This document shows, one piece after another, positions 41,939-55,562 of a DNA stretch of 64,000 bases. Position 1 is the first letter of the stretch; the number at the start of each line of letters is the position of its first letter. Location of the stretch: assembly GCF_016428915.1 (NCBI RefSeq), contig NZ_JAELTP010000007.1, positions 1 to 64,000 of the forward strand, given 5' to 3'. The notes under the pieces were generated by a model. It ran no database searches and was not told the origin of the DNA. It was given only the letters and a program-made list of their open reading frames with translations. The DNA is from Pandoraea sp. ASV26 (GTDB lineage Bacteria; Pseudomonadota; Gammaproteobacteria; Burkholderiales; Burkholderiaceae). Both the position numbers and the translations under genes were made by a program.

Positions 41939-41983
41939 CGCGAATCGTGATGTCGAGCTTTAAAGCATTACATTTGAATAAGC

Positions 41984-42685
41984 ATGGCCCGATTACCGAG
42001 ACTTTTCATTCCGCGCCAACCGCAGCACGTCATTCTGCGCGGCAATAACCGGCAGGCAATCTTCGTGGACGACGAAGACCGGCGTGTATTTCACGACCGG
42101 CTGCGCGACGCCGCGCGCGCCAACGGACTGGCGATTCATGCGTGGTGCATGATGCCCAATCACCTGCATCTGGTCGCCACGCCATCTGACGAGCGCAGCT
42201 TGCCCGCAACCTTGCAGGCGGTCGGCCGTTATTACGTGTTGTATTTCAATCGACGCCACCAGCGCACCGGCACCCTATGGGAGGGCCGGTATCGCGCCAC
42301 GGTCATCGAGGCCGAGCACTACCTGCTGCTCGCCAGCCGGTACGTCGAACTCAACCCGGTGCGCGCAGGGCTGGCGGAGGCGCCGGGTAGCTACGTGTGG
42401 TCGAGTTACAACCATCACGTAGGGCTCACGGTCGATAGTCTGGTTACTGACCATGCGCTGTACTGGGCGCTCGGCAATACGCCGTTCGAGCGTCAGCGGG
42501 CTTACGCGGAGGGGTTCTCGATCCCGCTGCCCCCACACGAAGTCGACGCATTGCGTACAGCTACGCAGAAAGGATGGTTGCTCGGCGGCCCCGAGTATCA
42601 GGCGCGCATGTCGCTCGCCGCGAACCGTCGAGTGAGTCCACTGACACGTGGCCGGCCGCGAAAACCCGTGTCCGAGACCCTCTGA
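41984..42685 (+). CDS. REP-associated tyrosine transposase (RAYT, IS200-like)
   Basis: A 233-residue Y1-type HUH protein. The HUH pair is His60 and His62 in WCMMPNHLHLVATP; the candidate nucleophile is Tyr120 in SRYVELNPVRAGL. The Trp-Glu-Gly-Arg segment GTLWEGRYRATVIE and the C-terminal part typical of RAYTs are present. Single-copy domesticated members of this family move or maintain REP palindromes rather than acting as an insertion sequence. There are no terminal repeats bounding it, only hairpins and short repeats on both sides. Confidence 0.9.
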   Translation: MARLPRLFIPRQPQHVILRGNNRQAIFVDDEDRRVFHDRLRDAARANGLAIHAWCMMPNHLHLVATPSDERSLPATLQAVGRYYVLYFNRRHQRTGTLWEGRYRATVIEAEHYLLLASRYVELNPVRAGLAEAPGSYVWSSYNHHVGLTVDSLVTDHALYWALGNTPFERQRAYAEGFSIPLPPHEVDALRTATQKGWLLGGPEYQARMSLAANRRVSPLTRGRPRKPVSETL

Positions 42686-42695
42686 TACCCCGTCC

Positions 42696-42717
42696 GGCAG
42701 GCTGATTTCAGCCTGCC
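42696..42717. repeat. Perfect REP-like hairpin after the transposase
   Basis: GGCAGGCTGA and TCAGCCTGCC form a perfect 10-base stem with a 2-base gap, 11 bp after the transposase stop. There is no T-tract on either side, so a REP-like role is favoured over a terminator. Confidence 0.65.
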
Positions 42718-42778
42718 AACTATCCTCCAAGCAATTGAAATCACGAGGCTTTTCACCCAGTCTCGTGGGTCTGAAATT

Positions 42779-42845
42779 AATCTGACCCTAATAAATCAAA
42801 GCCTTCTTTTGGTGCGGTTTTTAATTGGAATCTGACCCCATTAAA
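42779..42845. repeat. Pair of AATCTGACCC direct repeats
   Basis: AATCTGACCCTAATAAA (42779-42795) and AATCTGACCCCATTAAA (42829-42845) are spaced exactly 50 bp apart. A nearby GTCTGAAATTA (42770-42780) may be a third, degraded half. The remaining gap to gltB has no gene I can support. Confidence 0.7.
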
Positions 42846-43064
42846 ATATTTTGTCATTGTGAATTTCATGGCGTATATTCCAACTTCGGCCGATTGGTGC
42901 GATGCGCAAAAGCGTGCGCGCTGAGTCGGTTCCTGTGGCAACGCCCGAGAACGATCTTCGACGTGTGCGAATCCGCAGCTCTGGCCCGCCCGGCCAACCC
43001 CACTTAACCCGGTCGACCGCGACGAGCATGCGCGCGGCGACCTCGCCAAGAGACGGTGTAACTC

Positions 43065-47798
<4,734 letters not shown>

Positions 47799-47894
47799 AG
47801 CCGCTTGCGCGGCAACGCCTCGGGGTGAGGGCCCCGCAGGCGTGCCGCGCACGGGCGAGGCACGGTAACCACAAAACTTTCCGACTGAAGAAAC

Positions 47895-49361
47895 ATGGGC
47901 AAGGTCACAGGTTTTCTCGAATTCGAGCGCCAGAGCGAGTCATACGAAGCACCGCTGGCACGCGTGAAGCACTACAAGGAGTTCGTGCTCGCGCTCTCCG
48001 ACGATCAGGCAAAGGTGCAGGGCGCACGCTGCATGGACTGCGGCATTCCGTTCTGCAACAACGGCTGCCCCGTCAACAACATCATTCCCGACTTCAACGA
48101 CCTGGTGTATCGCCAGGACTGGAAGTCGGCCATCTCGGTGCTGCACTCGACGAACAACTTTCCGGAGTTCACGGGCCGCATCTGCCCGGCGCCGTGTGAA
48201 GCCGCCTGCACGCTGAACATCAACAGCGACGCGGTGGGCATCAAGTCGATCGAACACGCGATCATCGACAAGGCCTGGAGCGAAGGCTGGGTCGAGCCGC
48301 AACCCGCAAAGCACAAGACCGGCAAGACGGTCGCCGTTGTCGGTTCGGGCCCCGCAGGTCTGGCCGTGGCGCAGCAACTCGCGCGCGTCGGTCACGACGT
48401 TACCGTGTTCGAAAAGAACGATCGCGTGGGCGGGCTGCTGCGTTACGGCATCCCCGACTTCAAGCTGGAGAAGTGGCTGATCGATCGCCGCATGCGCCAG
48501 ATGGAAGCCGAAGGCGTCACGTTCCGCACCGGTGTCTATGTCGGCAAGGACTCCCCTGAAGCGCATATCAACAACTTCTCCAAAGAGACGATCTCGCCGG
48601 AGCAGTTGCAGGCGCAGTTCGACGCCGTGGTCATCGCCGGTGGCGCAGAGCAGCCGCGCGATTTGCCGGTGCCGGGCCGCGAGCTCGAGGGGATTCACTT
48701 CGCGATGGAATTCCTGCCGCAGCAAAACAAGGTCAACGCGGGCGACAAGCTGGCGAACCAGACGCTGGCCACGGGCAAGCACGTGATCGTGATCGGCGGT
48801 GGCGACACCGGCTCCGATTGCGTGGGCACGTCGAACCGTCATGGCGCGAAGAGCGTGACGCAGTTCGAGCTGCTGCCGCAGCCGCCCGAGCAGGAGAACA
48901 AGGCGATGGTGTGGCCGTACTGGCCGACCAAGCTGCGCACGTCGTCGAGCCACGAAGAGGGCTGCGAGCGCGACTGGTCGGTGGCCACGAAGCGCTTTGA
49001 GGGCAAGAACGGCAAGGTCGAGAAACTGATCGCCGTGCGTCTCGAATGGAAGGACGGCAAGATGCAGGAAGTGCCGGGCTCGGAGTTCGAACTCAAGGCC
49101 GATCTGGTGCTGCTCGCGATGGGCTTCGTCTCGCCGCTACAGACCGTGCTCGACGCGTTCGGTGTCGACAAGGATGCGCGCGGTAACGTGCGTGCCTCGA
49201 CCGAAGGTGAGCGCGCCTACACGACGAACCTGCCGAAGGTGTTCGCCGCCGGTGACGTGCGTCGCGGTCAGTCGCTGGTGGTGTGGGCGATTCGCGAAGG
49301 CCGTCAGTGCGCCCGTGCCGTCGACGAGTTCCTGATGGGACACTCGGAACTGCCGCGCTAA
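47895..49361 (+). CDS. gltD: Glutamate synthase (NADPH) small subunit
   Basis: GltD oxidises NADPH and passes electrons through FAD and iron-sulfur clusters to GltB. It has 488 residues. The N-terminal cluster cysteines are in [18 protein letters not shown] and [11 protein letters not shown]. The FAD site is [19 protein letters not shown], the NADPH site [13 protein letters not shown], and the C-terminal FAD signature [17 protein letters not shown]. Paired with gltB in one operon. Confidence 0.97.
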   Translation: MGKVTGFLEFERQSESYEAPLARVKHYKEFVLALSDDQAKVQGARCMDCGIPFCNNGCPVNNIIPDFNDLVYRQDWKSAISVLHSTNNFPEFTGRICPAPCEAACTLNINSDAVGIKSIEHAIIDKAWSEGWVEPQPAKHKTGKTVAVVGSGPAGLAVAQQLARVGHDVTVFEKNDRVGGLLRYGIPDFKLEKWLIDRRMRQMEAEGVTFRTGVYVGKDSPEAHINNFSKETISPEQLQAQFDAVVIAGGAEQPRDLPVPGRELEGIHFAMEFLPQQNKVNAGDKLANQTLATGKHVIVIGGGDTGSDCVGTSNRHGAKSVTQFELLPQPPEQENKAMVWPYWPTKLRTSSSHEEGCERDWSVATKRFEGKNGKVEKLIAVRLEWKDGKMQEVPGSEFELKADLVLLAMGFVSPLQTVLDAFGVDKDARGNVRASTEGERAYTTNLPKVFAAGDVRRGQSLVVWAIREGRQCARAVDEFLMGHSELPR

Positions 49362-49485
49362 GCATCAACGGCATCCAAAGCATCAAGGCGCCCCCTCGGG
49401 GGCGCGCGCAGGGTACGCCTGCCAAAACCACAAATACGGGGTTGAGAGGAGGGGCGCGGAGGTAGGCATCTGCGTCACCGTGGAG

Positions 49486-49520
49486 AAACCGTCCGGACGG
49501 CAACGTCCGGGCGGTTTTTT
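49486..49520 (+). terminator. Rho-independent terminator after gltD
   Basis: A 14-pair stem (one G-U) capped by a GCAA tetraloop and followed by six Ts. It lies about 125 bp after gltD. Confidence 0.92.
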
Positions 49521-49838
49521 CTTGCCCGTTCGTCTTGTCGGCATCGTTCTGCCGCGCGCGCCGGCACGTCACGAAATTCTATAGGCCGCTAAATATAAGA
49601 CGTCATACAACAAGGCGTTTCAGCCATTCGGCCATATGCGGGAAAGCGCCCTCATTATGTGCAAACTTCAACGCTGATAAGGGTTTGAGTGTTGATGTCC
49701 GTGATCGATGGAAACACTAGGGATTATCCGTAAACCACGTATTATTCCATTGTCATCGTACATCGTCTCACGTAGGATGCCTCTCCATGCGAGCGACGGA
49801 CTCGCCACAAAAAATACTCACGGAGAGAGACAACCATC
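49521..49838. other. Upstream region of the uronate-type transporter
   Basis: A 318-bp AT-richer stretch without a credible gene. It holds AAGACGTCATACAACA at 49598-49613, of the kind bound by GntR-family regulators, and TATTAT at 49740-49745 as a possible -10 box. I cannot fix a promoter with confidence. Confidence 0.35.
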
Positions 49839-51149
49839 ATGGCACTGAAGATCAAAGGCCTGCGCTGGTGGATGATCGGACTGCTGACGCTTGGCACGGT
49901 CATGAACTACCTGGCGCGCAGTTCGCTGGCCGTTGCCGCCCCTACGGTGATGAAGGATCTCCACATTACCACTCAGCAATACGGCTGGATTACCGGCGCG
50001 TTTCTCGTGTTGTATCCGATCGGCGCCCCGCTCACCGGTTACCTGATGGACCGCATCGGCCTGCGATTGGGCTTTTTGCTGTGCGGTGTGGTGTGGTCGG
50101 TGGTGTGCATGCTGCACGGTCTGGCGGACGGCTGGGTCGGTCTTTTCGTGCTGCGCGGTTTGCTGGGGCTGGCCGAGGCGTCGTTCATCCCGGCCGGTAT
50201 GCGTGCCGCAGCGTTCTGGTTCCCGTCGAAGGAGCGCGCGCTCGCGGCCGGCATCTTCAACATCGGCACCTCGATCGGGGCGATTCTCGCCCCGCCGCTG
50301 ATCGCCTGGTCGATCCTGCGCTACAACTGGGAAACCGCGTTCGTGATCGCGGGCGCGCTCGGTCTTGTGTGGGGCGCGCTGTGGTTCGCGTTCTACCGTC
50401 ATCCGACCGACCATCCGGCGCTCACGACAGCGGAGTCCGACTACATCAATGAAGGCAAAGTCGTCGATGCTGCCGCCGACGCCCGCAAGCCGAACCTGAT
50501 TTCGATCCTGCGTCAGCGCAATTTCTGGGGTATCGCACTGCCGCGTTTCTTCGCTGATCCGGTGTGGGGCACGATCGTGTTCTGGATGCCGCTGTACCTC
50601 AATCAGGCGCGCGGTTTCGATCTGAAGACGATTGCGGCGACGGCATGGCTACCGTTCGTGGCGGCGGACATCGGGTGCCTGATGGGCGGCACGATTTCCG
50701 TGTGGCTGAACAAGCATTTCAAGATCACGATCTTCAACGGCAAGCGCGTCGTATTCACGATCGGTGCCATCATCATGACGGCGATGTGCGGTGTGGGCTT
50801 CGTCAAAGATCCGATGATGGCGATCTTCCTGCTGTGTCTGGGCGGCTTTGCGCACCAGACACTCTCGATCAGCGTGATCTCGATGTCGGCCGACCTGTTC
50901 CCGCGCAACGAAGTGGCGACGGTGACGGGGCTCGCGGGGCTGTCCGCCGGTATCGGCAATCTGCTCTTCACGCTGGTGATCGGCACCTTCGTGACGGCGC
51001 TCGGTTACGCCCCGTTCTTCGTGGCGCTGGGCCTGGGCGATCTGATCGGCGCGGTGATTCTGTGGACGGTGGTCCGGCCCGGCGTCACGGGCACGGCCAC
51101 GCCGTCGCCGGTCAAGCGTGTCGACGTGGGACGCACGGCCAATGCCTGA
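49839..51149 (+). CDS. MFS transporter, anion:cation symporter (hexuronate-type)
   Basis: A 436-residue, twelve-span major facilitator. The start MALKIKGLRWWMIGLLTLGTVMNYLARSSLAVAAP matches the ACS family of hexuronate/glucarate transporters, and the loop-2 motif reads GYLMDRIGLRLGF. It lies ahead of a uronate dehydrogenase and a lactonase, so uptake of galacturonate, glucuronate or an aldarate is the best guess. AGAGAGACAACCATC precedes the ATG. Confidence 0.85.
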   Translation: MALKIKGLRWWMIGLLTLGTVMNYLARSSLAVAAPTVMKDLHITTQQYGWITGAFLVLYPIGAPLTGYLMDRIGLRLGFLLCGVVWSVVCMLHGLADGWVGLFVLRGLLGLAEASFIPAGMRAAAFWFPSKERALAAGIFNIGTSIGAILAPPLIAWSILRYNWETAFVIAGALGLVWGALWFAFYRHPTDHPALTTAESDYINEGKVVDAAADARKPNLISILRQRNFWGIALPRFFADPVWGTIVFWMPLYLNQARGFDLKTIAATAWLPFVAADIGCLMGGTISVWLNKHFKITIFNGKRVVFTIGAIIMTAMCGVGFVKDPMMAIFLLCLGGFAHQTLSISVISMSADLFPRNEVATVTGLAGLSAGIGNLLFTLVIGTFVTALGYAPFFVALGLGDLIGAVILWTVVRPGVTGTATPSPVKRVDVGRTANA

Positions 51150-51222
51150 CGCCAGACGGCGAGTCTCGAACGAAGGCGGGTGGTGCGGCGTGGCATTAGA
51201 TCGTCGCCCGAAGATTTGACGT

Positions 51223-51268
51223 ACGCCGCGCGGCACACTCCCCCTTGGGTGTGCGGCGCGGCGTCGGT
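51223..51268 (+). terminator. Probable terminator between MFS gene and udh
   Basis: A long stem from ACGCCGCGC/GCGGCGT-type arms continues past one mismatch as GCACAC/GTGTGC, then TCGGTTTTCTTG. It suggests that udh may also have its own promoter. Confidence 0.6.
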
Positions 51269-51350
51269 TTTCTTGCGGCAATGCGGCAATACGGCAGTGA
51301 GGCAATACGTCGTGGCAGGCATTGCGATCTACCGATGAACAAGGAGTGAC

Positions 51351-52175
51351 ATGAGCCAGACTTCCGGCAAACCTTTCCGCCGTCTGCTGCTGACCGGCGC
51401 GGCGGGCAATCTTGGCCAACAACTGCGCGGCAAGCTCGCCGAGTGGGCGGACATCGTGCGCGTAAGCGACATCGTGCCGCTCACGGCCGATGCGCCGCAC
51501 GAAGAAGCCATGCAGGTCGACCTCGCCGATCGCGCCGCCGTGCACGCGCTGCTCGAAGGCGTCGATGCGCTGGTGCATCTGGGCGGCGTCTCCGTCGAAG
51601 CGCCGTTCGACGACATCCTGCAAGCCAACATTCTCGGCCTGTACAACGTCTACAGCGCGGCGCAGAAGCAGGGCGTGAAGCGCATCATTTACGCCAGCTC
51701 GAATCACGCGGTCGGTTTCCATCCCGTGACGGAAGTGCTCGGCGTCGACGCCCCGCATCGTCCGGATGGCATGTACGGCCTGTCGAAGTGCTTCGGCGAA
51801 GACCTGTCGCGCTACTACTTCGATCGCTTCGGCCTCGAGACCGTGTGCCTGCGCATCGGCTCGTCGTTCGAGCAGCCGAAGAATCCGCGCATGATGGTGA
51901 CGTATCTGAGCTATCGCGATTTCATCGAACTCGTGCGTTGCTCGCTGTTCACGAATCGCGTGGGACATGCCATCGTCTACGGCGTGTCGGACAACCCGAC
52001 GCTGTGGGTCGACAACACGAAGGCCGCGTTCCTCGGCTACCGTCCGCAAGACAGCTCGGCCGAATTCGCCGGTCTGTTCCCGGCCAAGGCGCCCGATACG
52101 CAAATGGATGACTGGACGCAGCGCTTCCAGGGAGGCGCGTTCGTGTTGATGGGGCCGATGGAGCCGGGCGCATGA
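51351..52175 (+). CDS. udh: Uronate dehydrogenase
   Basis: NAD-dependent oxidation of galacturonate or glucuronate to the aldarolactone. The 274-residue extended SDR protein has the nucleotide motif TGAAGNLGQ, Tyr142 and Lys146 in GMYGLSKCFGED, and YASSNHAVGFHP as in characterised Udh enzymes. AAGGAGTGAC precedes the ATG. The stop overlaps the lactonase start by 4 bp, which supports a two-step pathway. Confidence 0.9.
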   Translation: MSQTSGKPFRRLLLTGAAGNLGQQLRGKLAEWADIVRVSDIVPLTADAPHEEAMQVDLADRAAVHALLEGVDALVHLGGVSVEAPFDDILQANILGLYNVYSAAQKQGVKRIIYASSNHAVGFHPVTEVLGVDAPHRPDGMYGLSKCFGEDLSRYYFDRFGLETVCLRIGSSFEQPKNPRMMVTYLSYRDFIELVRCSLFTNRVGHAIVYGVSDNPTLWVDNTKAAFLGYRPQDSSAEFAGLFPAKAPDTQMDDWTQRFQGGAFVLMGPMEPGA

Positions 52176-53104
52176 GCGTGTCCATCGAACGGCTCGAGCC
52201 GTCGCGCGAGACGCCGCATGCCGTGGGCGAAAGCCCGCTGTGGCGCGAGGACGAGCAGGCGCTCTACTGGGTGGACATCCCCGCGAAGCAACTGCACCGC
52301 GTGACGCCCGCCGACGGAGAGCACCGCCAATGGACGTTCCCGGAGCAGGTCGCGTGCTTCTCGTTCGATGCGTCGGGCACGTTGCTCGCAGGTGGCGAAA
52401 CCGGGGTGTTCGCGGCGCGGCTGGGGCAACCCGGCGCCGTTGCGGCATCGGACTGGCAGCGGCTGGCAGCGCCCGTGTTTCCCGCGCCGGGCATGCGTTT
52501 CAACGACGGCCGTTGCGATCGTCAGGGACGTTTCTGGGCGGGCACGATGGTGCAGGACATGTCGCTGGCGAGCGACGCGGGGTCGCTCTTTCGTCTCGAT
52601 GCTGAAGGTCGTCTGTCCGCACCGCTCGTCGATGGCCTCGTCACGCAGAACGGTCTGGGCTTTTCGCCCGACAGCCGCACGATGTATCTTAGCGACTCGC
52701 ATCCGACGCGCCGTCGCGTGTGGGCGTTCGATTTCGATGCCGAGAGCGGTGCGATCAGCGGGCGGCGTCTGTTCGTCGACATGCATCAGTATCCGGGCCG
52801 CCCCGACGGCGCGGCGGTCGACGCCGAGGGTGGCTACTGGACATGCGCCAACGACGGCAGCCGTTTGCTGCGCTTCACGCCGGCGGGCGAGCTGGATCGC
52901 GAGATCGTGTTGCCGGTGTCGAAGCCGTCGATGTGCGCGTTCGGCGGGCGCGACTTCGATACGTTGTTCGTCACGTCGATTCGTCCGGGCGCGGGTGCCA
53001 ACGAACACGATGGTCATGTGTTCGCCGTGCGTTGCGGCGTGCAGGGATTGCCGGAAGTGCCTTATGCCGGGTCGGCAGGCACGTTTTCGGCGGCAGGTGT
53101 GTAG
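52172..53104 (+). CDS. SMP-30/gluconolactonase-family lactonase
   Basis: A 310-residue six-bladed beta-propeller hydrolase. Metal-ligand candidates are Glu in VGESPLW, Asn in MRFNDGRCDRQGRFWAGTM, Asn in TQNGLGFSPD and Asp in GRPDGAAVD. It is coupled to udh by an ATGA overlap and probably opens the lactone that Udh makes. Substrate range cannot be read from sequence. Confidence 0.9.
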   Translation: MSVSIERLEPSRETPHAVGESPLWREDEQALYWVDIPAKQLHRVTPADGEHRQWTFPEQVACFSFDASGTLLAGGETGVFAARLGQPGAVAASDWQRLAAPVFPAPGMRFNDGRCDRQGRFWAGTMVQDMSLASDAGSLFRLDAEGRLSAPLVDGLVTQNGLGFSPDSRTMYLSDSHPTRRRVWAFDFDAESGAISGRRLFVDMHQYPGRPDGAAVDAEGGYWTCANDGSRLLRFTPAGELDREIVLPVSKPSMCAFGGRDFDTLFVTSIRPGAGANEHDGHVFAVRCGVQGLPEVPYAGSAGTFSAAGV

Positions 53105-53211
53105 GCGGGGGTGAGTCGGTAGCGACGCCGTGCGAAAGCGCACAAGCGGCGAGCACCGCGGAAGTGGTTCCGGTGTGGCTGGCTTACACGGATGGCCACC
53201 CGGTGAGGCGG

Positions 53212-53256
53212 CGGGACGTCGGATCGATTGCGTTAGGCGATCCGGCGTCCCGTTTT
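53212..53256 (+). terminator. Rho-independent terminator after the lactonase gene
   Basis: A 15-pair stem with one G-U (CGGGACG...CGGATCG against CGATCCG...CGTCCCG), an 11-nt loop and TTTT. It also separates the convergent MFS gene. Confidence 0.88.
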
Positions 53257-53309
53257 GCCAACGACGCTTGGGTCGATGGTGGTTCGTGCCCTCAGTGCAC
53301 TCAGTAGGA

Positions 53310-54569
53310 TCAGTGCGTGAAGTCCGGCGTGACGAGCGATTTGCCGCGCGTCTCGGGCAGCAGCAGCGCGCACACGACCACGAGCAGATAACCGCCGCCC
53401 GCGACCATGCCGATGGCCTTCACGAGCGAGCCGGTCTGCGCGAGCATGCCGACGGCGATGGGGAAGAACGAGCCGATGCCGCGTCCCAGGTTGTAGCAGA
53501 AGCCTTGTCCGGAGCCGCGAATGTGGTTCGGATACAGCTCCGTCAGATACGCGCCGATGCCCGCGAAAATCCCTTGCACGACGATCCCGAGCGGGAACCC
53601 GAGCAGCAGCATCGCGCTATCGGTGATCGGCAGCATCGTGTACGCCATGCCGAGCACGAATGAGGCGACGGCAAAGAAGATGAAGGCGCCGCGACGGCCG
53701 AGTTTGTCCGAGAGAATCGCGCCGACGATATACCCCACGAACGAGCCGACGATCAGCACGATCAGATACGCGCTCGTGTTGAACACCGACAGTCCGCGCA
53801 CCGTCTTCAGATAGGTCGGCAGCCACGTGGTGATCGCGTAGTAGCCGCCCAGCATGCCGGAGCACAGCAGGCTGCCGAGGATCGTCGTCTTTAAATGCTC
53901 GGGCGCGAAGATCTGCATGAAGTTGCCTTGCAGTTTGCCCTCGGCGATCTTGCGGCGGGTTTGCGTGAAAATCTCGGGATCCGACACGTTACGGCGCACG
54001 TACGTGATCCACAGCGCCGGCACGATGCCGATCCAGAAACACGCACGCCATGCGGTGCCTTCGTCGAACACGGCGAAGAAGAACCAGTACAGCAGCGCGG
54101 CGGCGGCCCAGCCGACCGACCAACTGCTCTGTACCGTGCCGACCGCCTTCGCGCGATGCTGCGGCGAGCGGATCATCTCGCCCATCATCATCGTGACGAC
54201 CGTCCATTCCCCGCCGAAGCCGATGCCCTGCAAGGTGCGCGTGATGAGCAACTGCCAGAACGAGTTCGTGAAGCCCGACAGGAACGTGAACAGGCAGAAC
54301 GTGGCGATCGTCCATTGCAGCACGCGCACGCGGCCGAAGCGATCCGCGAGAATGCCCGCGAGCCATCCGCCCACGGCCGATGAGATAAGCGAACTGGTCG
54401 CGATCATGCCCGCTTCGCCCTTCGTCATCCCCCACGCCGCAATGAGGGTGGGGATCAGGAAGGAATAGATCATGAAGTCGAACGCGTCGACGGCGTAGCC
54501 GCCGAAGCCCGCATACAGGGCCTTGCGTTCCTTCGTGTTGAGTTCCTTGAACCAGGAAAAAAATGCCAT
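53310..54569 (-). CDS. MFS transporter, sugar or organic-acid type
   Basis: A 419-residue twelve-span protein. GAGGAG before the ATG supports the start MAFFSWFKELNTKERKALYAG. Motifs: GGWLAGILADRFGRVRVLQ between helices 2 and 3 and GIGFGGEWTVVTMMMGEM in helix 4, typical of the sialate/lactate (SHS-like) and aromatic-acid families. It lies 78 bp after an SDR gene on the same strand, so the pair may import and oxidise one substrate. Substrate unknown. Confidence 0.85.
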   Translation of the reverse strand: MAFFSWFKELNTKERKALYAGFGGYAVDAFDFMIYSFLIPTLIAAWGMTKGEAGMIATSSLISSAVGGWLAGILADRFGRVRVLQWTIATFCLFTFLSGFTNSFWQLLITRTLQGIGFGGEWTVVTMMMGEMIRSPQHRAKAVGTVQSSWSVGWAAAALLYWFFFAVFDEGTAWRACFWIGIVPALWITYVRRNVSDPEIFTQTRRKIAEGKLQGNFMQIFAPEHLKTTILGSLLCSGMLGGYYAITTWLPTYLKTVRGLSVFNTSAYLIVLIVGSFVGYIVGAILSDKLGRRGAFIFFAVASFVLGMAYTMLPITDSAMLLLGFPLGIVVQGIFAGIGAYLTELYPNHIRGSGQGFCYNLGRGIGSFFPIAVGMLAQTGSLVKAIGMVAGGGYLLVVVCALLLPETRGKSLVTPDFTH

Positions 54570-54647
54570 GAAGACTCCTCGGTGGATCGTGTGCTTGTCG
54601 TTATGTGTGTGACGTGTGTTTTTTCTTGTGCGGAGGCCGGGCATGCT

Positions 54648-55448
54648 TCAGAGTGTCAGGCCGCCGTCGACGTGAATGACCTGCCCCGTGATCTGGCGCG
54701 CGTGCGGGCCCAGCAAAAAGACGGCGAGCGCCGCGATATCGTCGGGCTCGCACAGGCGGCCGGTCGGCGTGGCGTCGGCTGCGCGCTGCCACGCCGCCGG
54801 GTCGATGGCCGAGTGTCCACCGTCCTTGCGCGTGTAGCCCGGTGCCACGCAATTGATCGTCACGCCCGCGCGCGCGTATTCGGCGGCGGCGCTCCTGGCG
54901 AGCGCTTCGATCGCGGCTTTGGCCGCGGCCGTTGCGGGAAAGCCCGGCTGATTCGGCGCGAAGCGATGCGCGACGAACGAACTGACGGCGACTACGCTGC
55001 CTCGCGGTGACTGTTGCAGATCGGGTAACGCGCCGCGCAGGAGCGCGGCAAACGCGCCCGGCATGGCGGCGAGCGTGCGGGCGAAGGCGTCGTCGTCGAG
55101 GTCGGCAAGGCTCTGGCGCGTGGCGAAGCCGGCGTTGCTGACGAGTTGGTCGATGGGGCCGAAGGCGTCGTGCGCGGCGTCGATCAGACGCGCGGCAGCC
55201 GAGGGCTCGGTGAGATCGCCGAACCAGACGGCGCACTGCGCGCCCAGCGCCTCGCAGGCATGACGCACTTCGGCGAGCCGGGCCTGACTCGCGTCAGACG
55301 CCCCGCGGGTGTGCAGCAGCAGACGAGTCTGCGCAGAGGCGAGTCGGCGGGCGATGGCCGCGCCGATGCCGGACGCGGCGCCGGTCACGACAACGGTGTG
55401 TCCGGCACGGTGATGAGACTGGCCGGACGAGGAAGCGAGGGTAGTCAC
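54648..55448 (-). CDS. Short-chain dehydrogenase/reductase lacking the catalytic Tyr
   Basis: A 266-residue classical SDR: cofactor site TGAASGIG (residues 22-29), SNAGFAT (104-110), active-site serine region VAVSSFVAH and Lys177. The expected YxxxK reads TAAAK: residue 173 is Thr (codon ACG), and no Tyr lies between 158 and 177. The C-terminal part (GVTINCVAPGYT, ITGQVIHVDGGLTL) is normal. It heads an SDR-MFS operon. Either it is a non-standard enzyme or it has lost dehydrogenase activity. Confidence 0.88.
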   Translation of the reverse strand: MTTLASSSGQSHHRAGHTVVVTGAASGIGAAIARRLASAQTRLLLHTRGASDASQARLAEVRHACEALGAQCAVWFGDLTEPSAAARLIDAAHDAFGPIDQLVSNAGFATRQSLADLDDDAFARTLAAMPGAFAALLRGALPDLQQSPRGSVVAVSSFVAHRFAPNQPGFPATAAAKAAIEALARSAAAEYARAGVTINCVAPGYTRKDGGHSAIDPAAWQRAADATPTGRLCEPDDIAALAVFLLGPHARQITGQVIHVDGGLTL

Positions 55449-55562
55449 GATGAGCCCGGGTCAAGCAAAGGGTGCTCGTGATTATGCCAAAGCCCTTGTG
55501 CGTCGGGACAGGCGCGTCAATATTATTTAGGAAGTGAATGAACTGACGTGCCCGTGTCCGCC

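Noticed and set aside
41984-42685. Complete IS200/IS605 insertion sequence
   Set aside because: The protein is of the RAYT class, there is no accessory tnpB and no matching element ends, so a domesticated transposase is the better call.
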